Shown: piece after piece, positions 24,501 to 40,300 of the stretch
Numbering within the stretch: the stretch's first letter is position 1
Layout: each line of letters starts with the position of its first letter
Source of the DNA: Chrysomallon squamiferum
Lineage: Eukaryota > Mollusca > Gastropoda > Neomphalida > Peltospiridae
Assembly: GCA_012295275.1 (NCBI GenBank)
Contig: CM022679.1
Coordinates: forward strand, 28,245,164-28,309,163
Direction: 5' to 3'
Length of the DNA stretch: 64,000 nucleotides
The notes under the pieces: generated by a model
The model's input: the letters and a program-made list of their open reading frames with translations, nothing else
Told to the model about the DNA's origin: nothing
Database searches by the model: none
Position numbers and translations under genes: made by a program

Positions 24501-27189
24501 GCATTCATTTTGTGCATATTATTTTTCTAAATTGTTTCAGGAATTGATGGAAACTGCTCTGGAATTCCTAAAACTTGAGAAAATTGAGTTTGGTGGTATC
24601 AAGGGAAAAGTTCTCAGTTCTGAAGTCGTGCATATCTTTGAAGAATTCAATGAAGTTTACAAAGTTTTCTCAGAGAGAACTTACAACTGTCTTGATACAA
24701 GTAGCCAGGATTTCCTTGTGGACTACAAAAACTTCTTTGATCAAATCAGTGACTTTGACAGGAGACTGGCTACCTGTATATGTCAGGGTTTTGATGATGT
24801 GTCAGGACTGGAATCAGCATTTAAGGTACTGTTAATATTTTAAAATATTTTATAAAATTATTGATCAATGCTTCTGTATTTTTTCATTTGATTATTATGG
24901 TTTAAATTAAATATTTATTGAATATTTTAAAAACAGTTATATCATCTTTTTTTTTAAAAATTTTTTAATGTATTAATGAAACTTTGTACAGTACAATACA
25001 GGTGAGATTTTATAGAAAAAGCCAAAACAAATAAATAAATAAAAATATGAGATTTATTATGAGATAAAGCAAATTGATATATTTTCTATATTATTAAACA
25101 AATACTAGGTTGAATTAATTATGAACATATGCTTATCTTATAATGGGTTTAAGACATTTTTCTATAGAAATACAAAAAAGAGTAATAATTGCAATATATA
25201 ACTGGCCAAAAGTATGATTGCATTCTGTGTTTCATTTTCACATATTAATTTTTTGCAGCTTATTGATATCATAGGCACTTTGCTGAATTTACCATTGATT
25301 AAAAAGGATTTTGATCAAAAGTATCCAGTGTTAGTTGACATGATGAATGAACTCTTTGATGAGGCAAAGAAAATTTATGATGACCAAGTTGAAGTAAAGA
25401 GAAAAACAAATAGGTTTCCCATACACAAAAACATGCCCAGGATGACAGGTGGTCTCAGATGGTCAAAAGAACTTCGAGATAGGATTAACATCCCAATGTT
25501 TAGCTTCAAACAGATTGAACACCCGTAAGTTTAGTTTTTGTGTAAAAATGATAATTTTGGCATTCTTAATTAGAAATAAAAACATTAATAATTATAAACT
25601 AGAATACTAGTTACTATTTTATTATGATTAAATATTGAGTTGAAAGTAGTAGAAAATAATTAAACAAAATATTTAGTTATTTTTTATTAATGTTTGAAAA
25701 TTAATTTAAAAAATCCATGATTTGGAATATATCAAATCATTTTATTGTAGAGTTATGCAAAGTCAAGAAGCTAAACTTGTATACACCAAACATGACCAGA
25801 TGATAAAATTACTGGGAGAGTGAGTATCTGTTTTTAATATTTGCATTAAATTATTGTCACTCGTATTGTTGCATGTTTGTTCAAAGTAACCTGCACAGTT
25901 TGGATTATCAATAAATGGTGATATTCAGACTATCAATAGAATCTTAAAATGTGTATGTTTAAAAAAAGAAGATCAAACAAATAAAAAAAAAAATCAACAT
26001 TGCACTAATGATTTCATTTATTTGATGTTCAGTGCATAAATAATTACTGTAGTTACAATGCACTTCACAAAACAAACTAATCTCATCTTAGGAATTTTCT
26101 ACCTGTACTAAGAAAACACAGTTAAATTAAATTTGTATTTGTCACACATAATGACAAAATATAAAAATATAATTATATTTGTTGTTGTTATTAATCAGCA
26201 TATTTCACAAACTATAAACACAAAGGTTGATATCTAGCATTAATGAGGAATAAAATTCACAACCATGAAAGTTAATTTGAACAGAAAGATTTAGATTGTA
26301 TATTGTACTTAAATTTCGGAATAATACTAATAATAATGCCAATGATAACAATTGTTATTATTACAGACATTACTGTCAGTATTTAAAAATAGATTAAAAC
26401 GTGGTTCTGTTTGTTTGTTATGTTTTTCCTCCAGGTCTTTATTTTGCACCAGGTGTTTTCAAGTGGTAATAATATTAATACCTGTATAACCGATTCAATT
26501 CTTCAAATAACCTGCATGAATGTTTAACCAACATCTACAGCAGTAAAGACTGTCCAAGTTTTATAGTATTTGGAGTGAGAAAGGTAAGTATTGTCTGAGA
26601 ACATTTAGTCTCGTTCTTATAAACAGTAATATATTCTGTAGGTATAGTGCTTTCATTTAAAACAAATTGAGTTAAACATTATTCTAATTATGCAGATTTA
26701 TGCTACACTTGCACCAGTTTATCACATCACTATTTTACTAACAAATTTCTTGATTGCATGCAGAATGTTGAAATTTTTAAATGTAGTTAGTCTGACATTT
26801 TTATTTTGGCATTTATTTCCAAATTTTCTATTCAGTTTGTAAACATCAAATGTGTAATCCAAATATAAATTAAAAAAATGCTGTTACATGTCAAAATAAT
26901 TTTAGTTTTGAATAATCATTTGCGAAATGTTCTTGATGCTAAGAAAACAAGTTATATAAAGTGGTTGGTTGATGGTTTGAATTCTTAAAATGCTAATAAT
27001 ATATGGTTTGCAGTTCTTACATTCAGATCCAAAATCAGAGTTTTAACAGTGATTGTATGTTGAACAAAAAATCACTTGTTTCATTTATTAACCTGTTCTG
27101 TAACAAGTATAATAGTAATGAAAGTCATATAATTGGGATTTTTCTGAATGTTATGACAATATTTAATTTTAAATTCTTCTTCTTTATCT

Positions 27190-27227
<38 letters not shown>

Positions 27228-30200
27228 TTTTTTATCAGTGTTGTTTGTTATTTTCAATTAGATGGGATGATCAGCTGTACAAGGAATGGACACAGAATGT
27301 TGATGAAGCTTGTTCTTTCAACCTAACACAACCAATTATCACTCGTAATACAGAAACAAATCTCATTTCTGTTAACTTCAACCCACAGGTATAGCATAAT
27401 TATTTTACTAAATTAAAATACCATGTGAAAATAAATCTTGATCAATCAAAAACATTTGATACCCACTTATTTTCTTCTCATTTTTATTTGTTCATGAATT
27501 ACATTAGTTTGTGACACCTACTTGATATTTTGTTTCCTGGACTTTTCAAAACATTGATGTTTATATGGTAAATGATTAATCATTACCTTTCTATTACAAA
27601 ATGTTTTTAGTTGGTTGCTGTGCTTAAAGAAGTCAAATACTTGAAAATAAGAGGGGAAGAAGAAGTTCCAGAGAGTGCAATGGCTATTTACTCTAGAAAT
27701 GACATTTTTCGAAAATACCTGGCTAACCTTGATTTGACTGTTCAGTGGTACAATAAAGTTAGAAAAACTGTGCTGGAGGTTGAATATCCACTTATTGAAG
27801 ATCAGCTGAAAGAAATTGATCAACAGTTGGAACAGGCTGAAAAGATTCTTAACTGGAATAGTGATGGTCAGTGATTTAAATGTTTTCTAATATTTAGTGA
27901 CATGAAAAAGTTTAACCATGTAAATTGGAACTATATATTTGAAAACATTGTTATGCATAACAACACTAGCATAAAACTTTCTGATAGTTTCTTTATGCAT
28001 CTGTATACAACAAATTAGGTAATTACTAATCCATAGACATTGATATTTCCCTTCAAGATAACATGTTTATAAAAGTAAATTTGTACTTATTATTCATTTT
28101 AAAATATGGTACCTCAGTTAACTAATAATTTTTAACATTAATTCACTTTGTTCTTTTAAAAATTAAAAAGCTGTTTGGGAGTACATTGAAGCAACAAGAG
28201 ACAAAGTTCATGACCTGGAAACACGAGTGCAGAAAGCCAAGAATAACATTGAAGAAATACAGAAGATCATGACAACTTGGAGTAAAATTCCACTGTTTGA
28301 CAGGAAAGAAGAGAAACATGATTCACTTCTCAATTTAGATGATCGAACAGACAGGTTGAATAAACGCTACAATGACATAAAGAATGCTGCAGAAAAAATA
28401 CACACTTTGCTGAAGGTAAATGTTTATTCATTATTCTTTCTTGTGGATTTCTTTTAAGTAGAAATTACATTTCCCACTTTCAGAATTTAAAAGTTGCATG
28501 ACTTGTTTTCAAGATAGTTATCTAAAATCTATACCTGTATCTATATCTATCTATCTATCTATATAAAGAAATGTATTCCGTCTTCAATACTGTCTTTATT
28601 ATTATTTCAGTTGATACTGCCATAACTGTTACTGATCTATAAAGCCTGCAATATTGTCATTTTAAATGATATGTTAGATAATAAAACATTGATTTTTGAA
28701 ATTATTTTCTAGCAAAATCTTCAATATTTCAAAGCATCTGAGGATACTGATACTTGGAAGGCATATGTTGACTATGCTGATGAGATGATTGTTGATGGAC
28801 TATTCAATGCTATCAACTGCAGCATGCAGCATCTTCTTGACAATACCGATCCAAAGAATAATCCAGTTCCTTTGTTTGAGGCACACTTAGAGCTGCAGGT
28901 GCCTGATATGGTTTTTGTTCCATCTTTAGATTATGGTGTTGCTGATGGTTTCTATGATCTAGTTGACAGACTTGTTGGTGATATTTACAAGCAGTCATCT
29001 CTAATTCCAAGACTGGCACAACACAGTGGTTTGGAGCATTATCAGGTTTGTACATAGCTATTTTAATTATTGTTCCTATTTTTCAAATGTTGCCTGTCAA
29101 GAGGTTTCTTTATGGCCTATTTTTTTCTTGATATGAATTAACAATTTTTTTCCTTTGTCTCACTTTATTATTTTCCTTGATCTTGCTTTCTGACTGCAAT
29201 ATCTTTTTGTAATTATCTGATGGCAGTTAAAGTTTATTTTTGAAATCAATTAATTAGCAATCTGCCTATTTTTTGGTTGAAAAATTTTCATGTTTTATCA
29301 CAATAAATAATTGGTGTACTGAATTTATCTAAGTCCTAATTTCCTAATTTAATAGTGACAGTAATTTAAATATTTGTTTTATTTTTAAAATAATGGAACC
29401 ACATAAATAGAAATAGACAAATCTTTTTTAAATAGAAATTCAGTATTATGAACCTTAACATTCATTGCCACATTCTTCATTGCCAGTATAATATTTAAAT
29501 AATTTACACATTTATTATTACTTTTATTTTTTCTTAGCCTGATTTGGAAGAAATGGAAGAGTTGTCAGAAATGCGTGAAGAGCTGATGCATCGTGTACAG
29601 GGAATTATGAACAAAGCTTGTGAATATCGCAACTCTTTTGACAACTATGCCTACCTGTGGGTGGATGACAGAACTGAATTCATGCGTCAATTTCTGCTCT
29701 ACAATCATGTGCTCACAGCAGAGGAAATAGAAAAATATGCTGATAGTAGTGTTCCTGAATCACCCCCAACTCTGGCTCAGTTCAAGAAGCAGGTAGAGTT
29801 TTAATCAGAACTTTAATTTTTGTTCATGATATGATAATCAGCAGTGTACCTTTTGTTAGATCTATAAATGATGTGAATGTTTTGATTTCTTTGAAAGGTA
29901 TTTTATATTATGGTTAAAGATCATTGTAATATCTGTCATTGGCTTACAAAATGTATAAAGAATAACAAATTACATATTTCATTTTCTCTTAGATTGACAC
30001 ATATGAAAAGATTTATGAACAGGCAGAACAAATACAGGGAACTGCCATATTTGACTTCTGGTTTCGTGTTGATGCAAAGCCTTTCAAACAAGCTTTGTTA
30101 AACATCATAAAACGATGGAGTTTTATGTTCAAGCAACACCTTATTGACCATGTGACTAACAGGTAAAAATGTTTTTCACTAGACATAAATTTTCTAAGTA

Positions 30201-31324
30201 TTATGCAAAAGAAATATTGTTGAATTCTTATATTTGTCATAGTATACATATCAGATGTCTATTACAGTTCTAAGATAATAAAATGAGAATATTGTAAGTA
30301 AGATTGTACATGACAACTCTGCTACTATCTACTACTCTTGCCATTTTATTTTAAGTATCTTCTAAGAGCATTTTTACTATTCTATTAGAATTAGAAAAAA
30401 CACATTTTAGAGATGCAGTGTGTACTGATTTGGCATTAGTGTTACCTCTTATGTTCAATATCTTCAGTTTGAAACAGCTGGCTGACTTCATAAAAGCTAC
30501 AGATGAAGGGTTAACTAAACCTGTTGAAGAAGGTGACTATGAAGGTTTAGTCAGTGTCATGGGTAATTTACTTGCTGTTAGAGAAAGACAGTCTATGACA
30601 GATGAAATGTTTGAACCTTTAAAACAAACCATAGAACTTCTGAAAACTTATGATCAAGAGCTGCCAGAAGAAGTCCATACCCAACTTCAGGTATGTTGAT
30701 CTGTACAATAATAACATTAATTAAAATCATATTTCATATGAATCCAATCTTTATTTTGATAAAATTAGGTATAATAAAAATAATAAAAATAATGTAAATA
30801 ATTTTTTTTTCTAATGAAACAGATTCTGCTATTTCAGTAGTAAATGCCTGTACAAAAAATCTGAACTACTGATGATTCATGATGGTCACATTAGGCTGCT
30901 TTTGTTTTCAGCCAGTGTTTAGTGACTGCTATATCAGTACTTTGGAAGAAATGAACTAAAAACATCAAATTATAAAATATATATTTATAACATTTAATTT
31001 GTTACTTTATAGGAACTTCCAGAACACTGGAACAATACAAAGAAGATTGCTATAACAGTCAAACAACAAGTTGCACCACTGCAGGCCAATGAGGTGGCAA
31101 ATATTCGCAAGAAGAGTGCCACATTTGATGTGAATCAGCATAAATTCAGAGAGAGATTCCGAGGCATTCCACCATTCAGATATGATTGTGAGAATCCATA
31201 TGAAATGATTGACAAGGTATTTAACATATATAGTCTTTATATTGGCTCCAAATGATAAATATTTAACACAGACTGTTCTAATTGCAATTCAAATAGTATA
31301 TTATTATTTTTATTATTTTTATTA

Positions 31325-31391
<67 letters not shown>

Positions 31392-34300
31392 TTTTAACAA
31401 GGGTTTCAAGCCAAATACTGCTCACTCAAAATTGCAAAAAGAAATTATTATCTATAGATATATGGTATTTTTTCAGTATAATGAAGAGATTGTTACAATG
31501 GAAAAAGAAATGGCTGATCTCATGAGTTCTGCTGGCTTATTTGAGGTGAATGTTCCTGACTTTAAGCAGCTCAAACAGTGTAGAAAAGAAATCAAACTAT
31601 TGAAGACACTTTGGGATTATGTTATCATTGTGAGAAGTTGCATTGATGACTGGAAGACCACACCATGGAAAGAGATAAATGTTGAACAGATGGACATCGA
31701 CTGTAAGAAGTTTGCTAAAGACATCCGTGTCTTGGATAAGGAAATGAGAGCCTGGGATACATATGTAGGTGTTGAAGATACTGTTAAAAACATGCTGACA
31801 TCATTACGAGCTGTGGGTGAACTGCAGAACCCAGCTATTAGGGAGAGACATTGGCAACAGCTTATGGCAGCCACAAAGGTTTGTTTGAAACTTATTCAAA
31901 TTAACAGCTCATTAATATTATCTTACCATGCAGTTGGTATTTATTGTTTTTTTTTATTTTTCTGATACATTGTTGTTAAGTATTAATTCTTGGCTTTAAT
32001 TCTGCTTTTTTTTCTTAGCAAATTTGTTAATAATATTATAATATAGCAACATTCATTCTTTCTCAAAAGATATTGGCTTGATATATCCCTTAAGTATGGA
32101 AAATGTCAATCCAGCTAAAATTTGCTTTGCACAAAATAAATATTACAATGTTATTAAAAAAGAACACTTTAAACTTTGTACTCTGTTTTCAGGTACGATT
32201 CATGATGGATGAAAGTACAACACTCTCAGATCTGCTGTCTTTGAATTTGCACAACTATGAAGAAGAAGTGCGAAATATTGTGGACAAGGCAGTTAAAGAA
32301 ATGAGCATGGAGAAAGTTCTAAAGGAACTTGATGTGACATGGTCCACAATGGAGTTTGAACATGAAAAACATCCTCGCACTGGCATCACTATGTTGAAAA
32401 CAAGTGAAGAGTTGATTGAAACCCTTGAAGACAACCAGGTTGGTGAAATTGAACTTTAAAATCAATAAAATGGTAATACATGGTAATAAGCCACCAAAGA
32501 AACTTTATTACTATTTTTATTTATTAATTTCTTTATTTGTTAAACAGTTTTAACACTTGATAACCAGTGTCAAAATCAATGACTTTAACCTGAATTTATC
32601 TTACAATTTGAATTAATTTAAAAAAAATTCTGAACTGGATTATGTTAAAATTATTTTAGTAATGCTTTTTATTTGTTTAATAAAATTCAGATAAAAATAT
32701 GAATGGATTTAATATTGTATTGCTTACTTCTATTTTAGGTGCAATTACAAAATATGATGACATCCAAGTACATTGCCCATTTCTTGACAGAAGTATCACA
32801 GTGGCAGAAGAGTTTGTCAACAGCAGATCAGGTTATCTCCATATACATGGAAGTACAGCGAACTTGGTCACATTTAGAGAGCATCTTCATTGGTTCTGAA
32901 GATATCAGAAATCAGCTGCCTGAAGATTCCAAAAGATTTGACAACATTGACACAGATTTCAAAGTATGAATTCATTAAGCAATTTCTGGAAAGTAACAAA
33001 TAATAAAAATATATTATTTATTTTACAAATGGCAAAGAGGTGAAAAGAAGACATCAAATTTTAAATCCATAAAACTATCTAATCAGAATTATTTCAAAGA
33101 TTTGTAGACTGAAAAATTACTAATAGGTAGATAGAAATATATCTAATATAAGAAAGCAAATAGATATCTAGATAATGAGACAGATAAACAGATATGCATA
33201 GACTGACAAAAGTAAATATTTCAATAAACAGAAACATGCAATCTTTTTATATTTCATTTTCATAAATTGTTTGTCAACTGAAGCAGCAATATGTCTCAAG
33301 TGGATATTAATGTTTGCACAAAAATAATTTAAAACAAAAATATTTTTTTGTGTTACTAAAGGTAAATGAAACAAAACACACACACTAAAACGCAGCGTAG
33401 AGAACAGAAAAGAAAGAAACCATTAATTTTAAATAATTACTTTTTTGTTTTGTGTATATAATGTGTGTTCATTCACATTACATTGTTTTTCAGGAGCTGG
33501 TTGCTGAGGTTGAGAAATCAAAGAATGTTGTCAAATCAACAAATCAACCAAAACTGTTTGAGAGACTGGAAAAGCTTCAAGGACAGCTGTCTCTGTGTGA
33601 GAAAGCTCTGGCAGAATACCTGGAAACAAAACGTTTGGCTTTCCCCAGATTTTACTTTGTGTCATCTGCTGACTTGCTTGACATTTTATCCAATGGCAAC
33701 AATCCACCTGTGGTATGCTTATTTCTGTCCAGTTTTATATCAGCTTACTTTTTTCTTACAACCAACCACTAATGATTAATCTGAGTATTAGAAGTACAGT
33801 TATGAATTTAAAAACTAGTATTATTTAGAAAAGTATAGTTGTAGTAGTATTATTATTATTTTTATTATTGTTATTATTATTTTTAATCTTTATATTATAT
33901 TTATTGGAGTAATCATTCAGTGTTAAGCAATTTAATACATTTTATAAATTTCTATAAGGGCATTAAGATATTAGGATGTAATTTTATTTTTTAATGAATT
34001 TTATTTATGGGTCAAAGTGAACGTGTATTTTTTGTTTTAAGTTTTTTATCACATGTAAAATTGATGGAATATTGTTATGATTTGCACCTGCTTAAATGTA
34101 TTCTTGAGAATGATCAGTTTTTCAAAATTTTTGTTTTAAAAAACATTTCTGATAACTTTTTATTCATAACTGAAGATAAAATATATTTTAGTTGTCTCAA
34201 ATTGGAAACCACTATTTACATTTAAATAGATTTCATTTCGCATATTTAAAAAAAAAAAAAAAAATTGTCTTACAGGTGTCTCAACATTTGACAAAGCTGT

Positions 34301-37300
34301 TTGACAGTATGGCACAACTGAAGTTTGATATGGATGAACCAGATGAAACAGTGGAACATGCAATTGGTATGTACAGCAAAGACAGTGAATATGTTGACTT
34401 GGACAAGCCATGTGATCTTACAGGCCAGGTTGGTTCTTTATTAATTTGACACTTACGTGAAATATTCAAACATTATGATCTTACATAAGGAAGTTAACAA
34501 AAACAATTAATTTGTTTTACATGAATGTCAAAGTATTTATTAAAACAACTACATTTAATAATAATATGCTGTTTAAAATGTCATCTTATATACAAGCAGA
34601 TGGGCTTTTTTCTTGTTTTTAATTTTATTAGAATTTTTAAACAGTGGATCTTAATATATTTAGATAATTACAAAGTATTTTTTGATTATATTTGTTTTTA
34701 TTTAAAGTGAACTAATTATTGATTCATTTTGATAAAAATATGAAAAAGGCACTGAGATTATGAATAAAACTAACAGTATATGGACTTTAAAATGAAATAA
34801 AAAAAATATTAAACCATAATATATTTGTACAGGTTGAAGTTTGGTTAAATCGGCTTCTCAATGCTCAGTGCAGCACTGTTTGTAAAGAACTGTTTGATGC
34901 AGTAACAACATATGAAGAAAAACCAAGAGATCAGTGGTTGTTTGACTTCCCAGCTCAGGTGGCACTTTGTGGAACACAGATTTGGTGGACCACTGAAGTT
35001 AACATGGCATTTGCACGATTAGAGGAGGGTTATGAAAATGCTCTGAAGGACTACAATAAAAAACAGGTGAACCATTTTTTACAATAGTTACAAACAATTT
35101 TGTTTGTAATAATATTATTATAATAAATACAGCATTTACAAAAATTGAAATCATAACCAATGTGATTGTAATAAAAAGGTTTGTAATTTCTTTTGAACCA
35201 GGCAGAAAAATATATTCATTTACCTCTATAATATTTATAAATTTCAGATTAATCAGTTGAATGCCTTGATTGTGATGCTCCAAGGAGACTTAGGAAAAGG
35301 AGACAGACAGAAGATTATGACAATTTGTACTATTGATGTACATGCTCGTGATGTGGTCACTAAACTGATCACACAGAAAATTGACAGTTCCCTAGCATTT
35401 GCTTGGCTTTCACAACTGAGACACAGATGGGATGACAATGTACACGACTGTTTCGCAAACATTTGTGATGCACAGTTCCGATATTCTCATGAATATCTTG
35501 GCAACACAGCTCGTCTTGTCATTACACCTTTGACTGACAGGTAATGCAGAAATCACTGCACCTTTTTGTAAATAATCATCTCTAGAACTTATATTTATAT
35601 ACTAAGATAGGTGGTAAACAAATACAGATAGTTCATCAGAATAAATATAAAAATATGGATATTTTTCTGTAATGTATAAATTTCTTGTTCACAGATGCTA
35701 CATCACTCTGACTCAGTCTTTGCATCTCATTATGAGTGGAGCTCCAGCTGGTCCTGCAGGAACGGGCAAAACTGAAACAACAAAAGATCTGGGTAGAGCT
35801 CTTGGTATCATGGTCTATGTCTTCAACTGTTCAGAACAGATGGACTACAAAGTGTGTTTGAAATACATATATTTTTATATAATATAAGAAAAATAACTAT
35901 TGTTTTTGGAAGAGAAAATTTCCTTTCTGTTTTTTTCTCCTGTTTTTTCACAATTTAAAAAAATTTGCTTTTTTGTCACATATATTTTAAAAGTATGTCT
36001 TAAATTTAATTTGAATTACAGTATATGTTGACAAATGTGAGTCCACCAGTTCTTATTACTTGTTACACTGTTGTAAAAAATGTAACTTTTATTCCAGTCA
36101 ATTGGAAATATCTACAAAGGTCTGGCTCAGTCAGGTGCTTGGGGTTGTTTTGATGAGTTCAACAGGATTGCTGTTGAGGTGTTGTCAGTGGTGGCAGTGC
36201 AAGTGAAATGTATACAGGATGCCATCCGAGACAAGAAGAAGGAATTCAACTTTTTGGGAGAAGTGATTAAGATGAAGCCAGCTGTAGGAATTTTCATCAC
36301 CATGAACCCAGGTTATGCTGGAAGAACAGAATTACCAGAAAACCTCAAAGCTTTGTTCAGGTGAGATTTTAAAAAAATCAGTTAAGAATTCTTTTGAATG
36401 CATTAAATTTCTTTTTCTACATAATTATTTAATTTTGAATGCTCATTACATTCAAATCTGACTTTTAATACTTGAATTACCATTAATTTTTTATTTTTTA
36501 TTTTTTTTTTATTCCTAACAGACCATGTGCTATGGTTGTTCCTGACTTTGAAATGATTTGTGAAATCATGTTGGTATCTGAGGGTTTCCTTGATTCACGA
36601 CTCTTGGCTCGAAAATTTATTACATTGTACACACTTTGTAAAGAATTGTTGTCCAAACAGGTTTGTAATTTACATTTTTTCCCAAACTGTTATACTGACT
36701 TTCCTTTGTAAATTAGTACCCAGAGTTATTATTCTTTGTCACTACTGGGCTTAATACAGTATTTAATACTTTATTCAACAATCTTTCTAGGATCATTATG
36801 ATTGGGGACTTCGTGCTATCAAATCAGTACTTGTTGTTGCTGGATCATTGAAGAGAAGTGACAAAGGGAGACCAGAAGATCAGGTATTTGCATTTTAAAT
36901 GAGTTTTTACTTTTCCTAAATATCATTTAGTCTGTTCAGTTTGTTTAGTTTACTTTTTAACAATAACTTCCCTTAATCTCGAAAAAAAAACATAACTTTG
37001 TTGGTTCTTTTTATTATTTTATCATTTTTAAGAATTCTTCCACACATTGTTCTTTTATCCAGGTTTTGATGAGAGCCTTACGAGATTTCAATGTACCAAA
37101 GATTATTTTGGACGATATGCCAGTGTTTATGGGTCTTATTGGAGACCTATTCCCAGCCCTGGATGTACCAAGGAAGAGAGATATGGAATTTGAGAAACAT
37201 ATCAAGAAAGCCACTTTAGATCAAAAACTGCAACCAGAAGACAACTTTATTCTTAAGGTAACGTTAAATCTGTATTAAAAAAGAACGTTCGTGTTGTGAA

Positions 37301-40300
37301 CTTCCGTGATAACAATTTACCAGAACTTAAGTTTAAGGTTTTGTTTACATACAGTCTTCAGATCCACAACCTACTGGGCAAAGTCACAGATATTTTTATC
37401 TGGATTAAACTTATGATCTTTAGGACATTGTACATTACTCTGGCACACTTTCTATTTTTGGCCATTTATACCTTTATTACCTTTTTCTAATTTATTTATT
37501 TCTGATATACAGATTGTCCAACTTGAAGAATTGTTTGAGGTTCGTCACTCGGTTTTTCTGCTTGGTTTAGCTGGAACTGGGAAAAGTAAAATCTGGAATA
37601 CTTTGATCCACACATACAGAAATCTCCAACGTAAACCTATAGCTATTGATCTTGATCCCAAAGCTGTGACAAATGATGAACTGTTTGGAGTTATCAATCC
37701 AGCAACTAGAGAATGGAAAGATGGTAATTTACAGAAATGTTTGATCTTTTATGGTACACTGTATTAATATTTTTAACAGTATTTGTATCTTTCCCTTTAT
37801 CTTTGTTTGCCTTTACAAAAGTAATAATTTTATCTACTGAGATATTCAAACCTTTCTCTTTAAACAAAAATATCATTTGCAATGTAATAATGTGTGATTT
37901 ATCAATTAATTACTATCAGAAACACAGCAGAAATAATTTACAAATGTCGGCAGGATTTGATAGATCTGTGTTAAATTGACTGCTAACTGAGATGACAATA
38001 TCTATTTTCAGGTTTGTTCTCTGTGATTATGAGAGATCTTGCCAACATGAGTGGAGATGGTCCAAAGTGGATAGTTTTGGATGGTGACATAGACCCCATG
38101 TGGATTGAGTCACTGAATACAGTGATGGATGACAACAAAGTGCTGACTTTGGCTTCTAATGAAAGGATTCCACTGACACCGTCCATGCGGTTGTTGTTTG
38201 AAATCAGTCACCTGAGAACAGCTACACCAGCCACTGTGTCACGTGCTGGCATCCTCTTTGTCAATGCACAGGATTTGGGATGGAATCCGTAAGTTACTCA
38301 CATTATAACAGATTCATTATAAATCAGTGAATGCTCCCATAATATTAAAAATCAGTACTATTTATTTGTTTTCTCAGTAAGTATTTCTTACTAATCTGGC
38401 TATTTGTTGATGGTGTTGAAAGCATGTTGCAGGTATATCATTCTGTTTTTCAGATATGTTCAGAGTTGGATTGATACACGTGAAGTGCAGTCAGAGAGAG
38501 CCAACTTGACCATTTTGTTTGACAAATACGTTCCAAGTCTTCTGGAGACAATGCGACATCGTTTTAAGAAAATCACTCCAGTGGCTGAGATTTCTCACAT
38601 TCAGATGCTCTGTTACCTGTTGGAAGGTTTACTGACAGTTGACAACACTCCTCCTGATTGTCCAAAGGATCTTTATGAACTTTATTTTGTGTTTGCTAGT
38701 GTTTGGGCTTTTGGAGGAGTTATGTTCCAAGATCAGGTATGATCAGTTAATAAATAAATGTTAAGGTATATAGAGAATGGTACTCCAAATAATGCTTTTT
38801 ATTGGTGATACCAGATATTTTTAAAATCAAAACATTAAGCTAAAAAGAAACAGCTGTTGGTGAAACATGTAATTAGCAGGTGCTCATGAATGCATTTCAT
38901 TAATCTTTTAGTATTTAATTTTAAAATCTTTTGAAGGTTGTTTAAAGAAACTGAATATAGTTATATACAGCAGACTAAATTGATCAAATTGATTCAACAA
39001 GCTGGTATTCAACACCTATTTCTTAATGAGGTACAATCCATGAACAGATCAAATAGCTTGAGTGTTAATGTTACTGTCTTTCTATTACAGCTCTCTGATT
39101 ATCGAATTGAATTCACCAAGTGGTGGGTCACTGAGTACAAGACTATCAAGTTTCCTTCCACTGGAACAGTCTTTGATTACTATATAGATCCAGAGACCAA
39201 GAAATTTGAACCTTGGACCAAGAAAATCCCCAAATTTGAGTTTGATCCTGATCTTCCTCTACAGGTTTGTTCTAAATCTTTTTCCTCTATTTTTGTCTTA
39301 CCAAAACTAAAAACATTACAATTTTTAACTAGTGCTTTTAAGCCCATTTTTTATAAATTGTAAGGAATAATGAAATATAATATAAACTCTGATTTTGATA
39401 TTAGAAATTTCAGTCAAAATTATTTTATATTGTTGTAAATATCTTTTGGTAATTTGATTTTAGGCAGCTCTAGTACACACAGCAGAAACCATTCGAGTAA
39501 AATACTTTTTAGACATGTTGGTGGATCTGAAAAAACCTGTAATGCTGGTAGGAAATGCTGGTACAGGCAAGACTGTATTAATGCAAGATAAACTGGATAA
39601 ATTACCAGAAGAATTTATGGTAGCTAATGTTCCATTTAACTTCTACACTACCTCGGAGATGTTGCAGAGAGTTCTGGAGAAACCACTAGAGAAAAAAGCT
39701 GGACGGAACTATGGACCACCAGGCAACCGCAGGCTTATCTACTTTGTTGATGATATGAACATGCCAGAGGTACAAATAATTCTTTTTACTTATTATTTTT
39801 TTAGATGATAAAGATTTATAGTAATGGAAACGAAATTACCATCAGAAAAAAAGAGTTTTACAATATTTTTACTAGTTTAGTTGTGCTCTATATGTTGGAG
39901 ATTGACATAAATATGTACAGCTCTTCCTTCAATAAATATTGTGCTAGAATATCCTACAAATTAATTACTCTGCTACATTAAATTTTTGCAGTTTATTAAA
40001 TTATTATATGTCCAGTTATCCACACAACTCCACATAATTTTTTTTTTGTTCATGTTTTTAAATAATTTCAGGTTGACAAGTACTTCACAGTACAGCCACA
40101 CACTCTGATCAGACAACACATTGACCATGGACATTGGTATGATAGAACTAAGCTGACCATGAAGGATATTCACAACACACAGTATGTGTCTTGTATGAAT
40201 CCAACAGCTGGCAGTTTCACAATTGATTCTAGATTGCAGGTAATATATAATACATATATTCAAGAAAGATCAGTTATATGCTTTGTCATTTAATGTAAAA

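Larger units (their letters stand above)
21531..31216 (+). other. DNAH17: Dynein copy 1 tail exons 1-17
   Basis: Exons: 21531-21887, 22252-22445, 22614-22800, 23167-23266, 23447-23658, 24042-24275, 24541-24825, 25259-25524, 25751-25819, 27262-27388, 27611-27866, 28171-28415, 28713-29045, 29538-29792, 29993-30162, 30468-30690, 31013-31216. They encode residues 1-1239, the N-terminal tail (DHC_N1 family region) that binds the other heavy chain and the intermediate/light chains and docks the arm on the A-tubule. Typical stretches are [13 protein letters not shown] (exon 3), [13 protein letters not shown] (exon 8) and [20 protein letters not shown] (exon 16). Intron 9 (25820-27261) is the longest here and holds nothing I recognise except a poly-T tract before the acceptor. 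Confidence 0.9.

Noticed and set aside
26380-26600. Possible extra exon or element in dynein copy 1 intron 9
   Set aside because: No acceptor/donor pair keeps the frame, and copy 2 joins exon 9 to 10 directly with the same phases.
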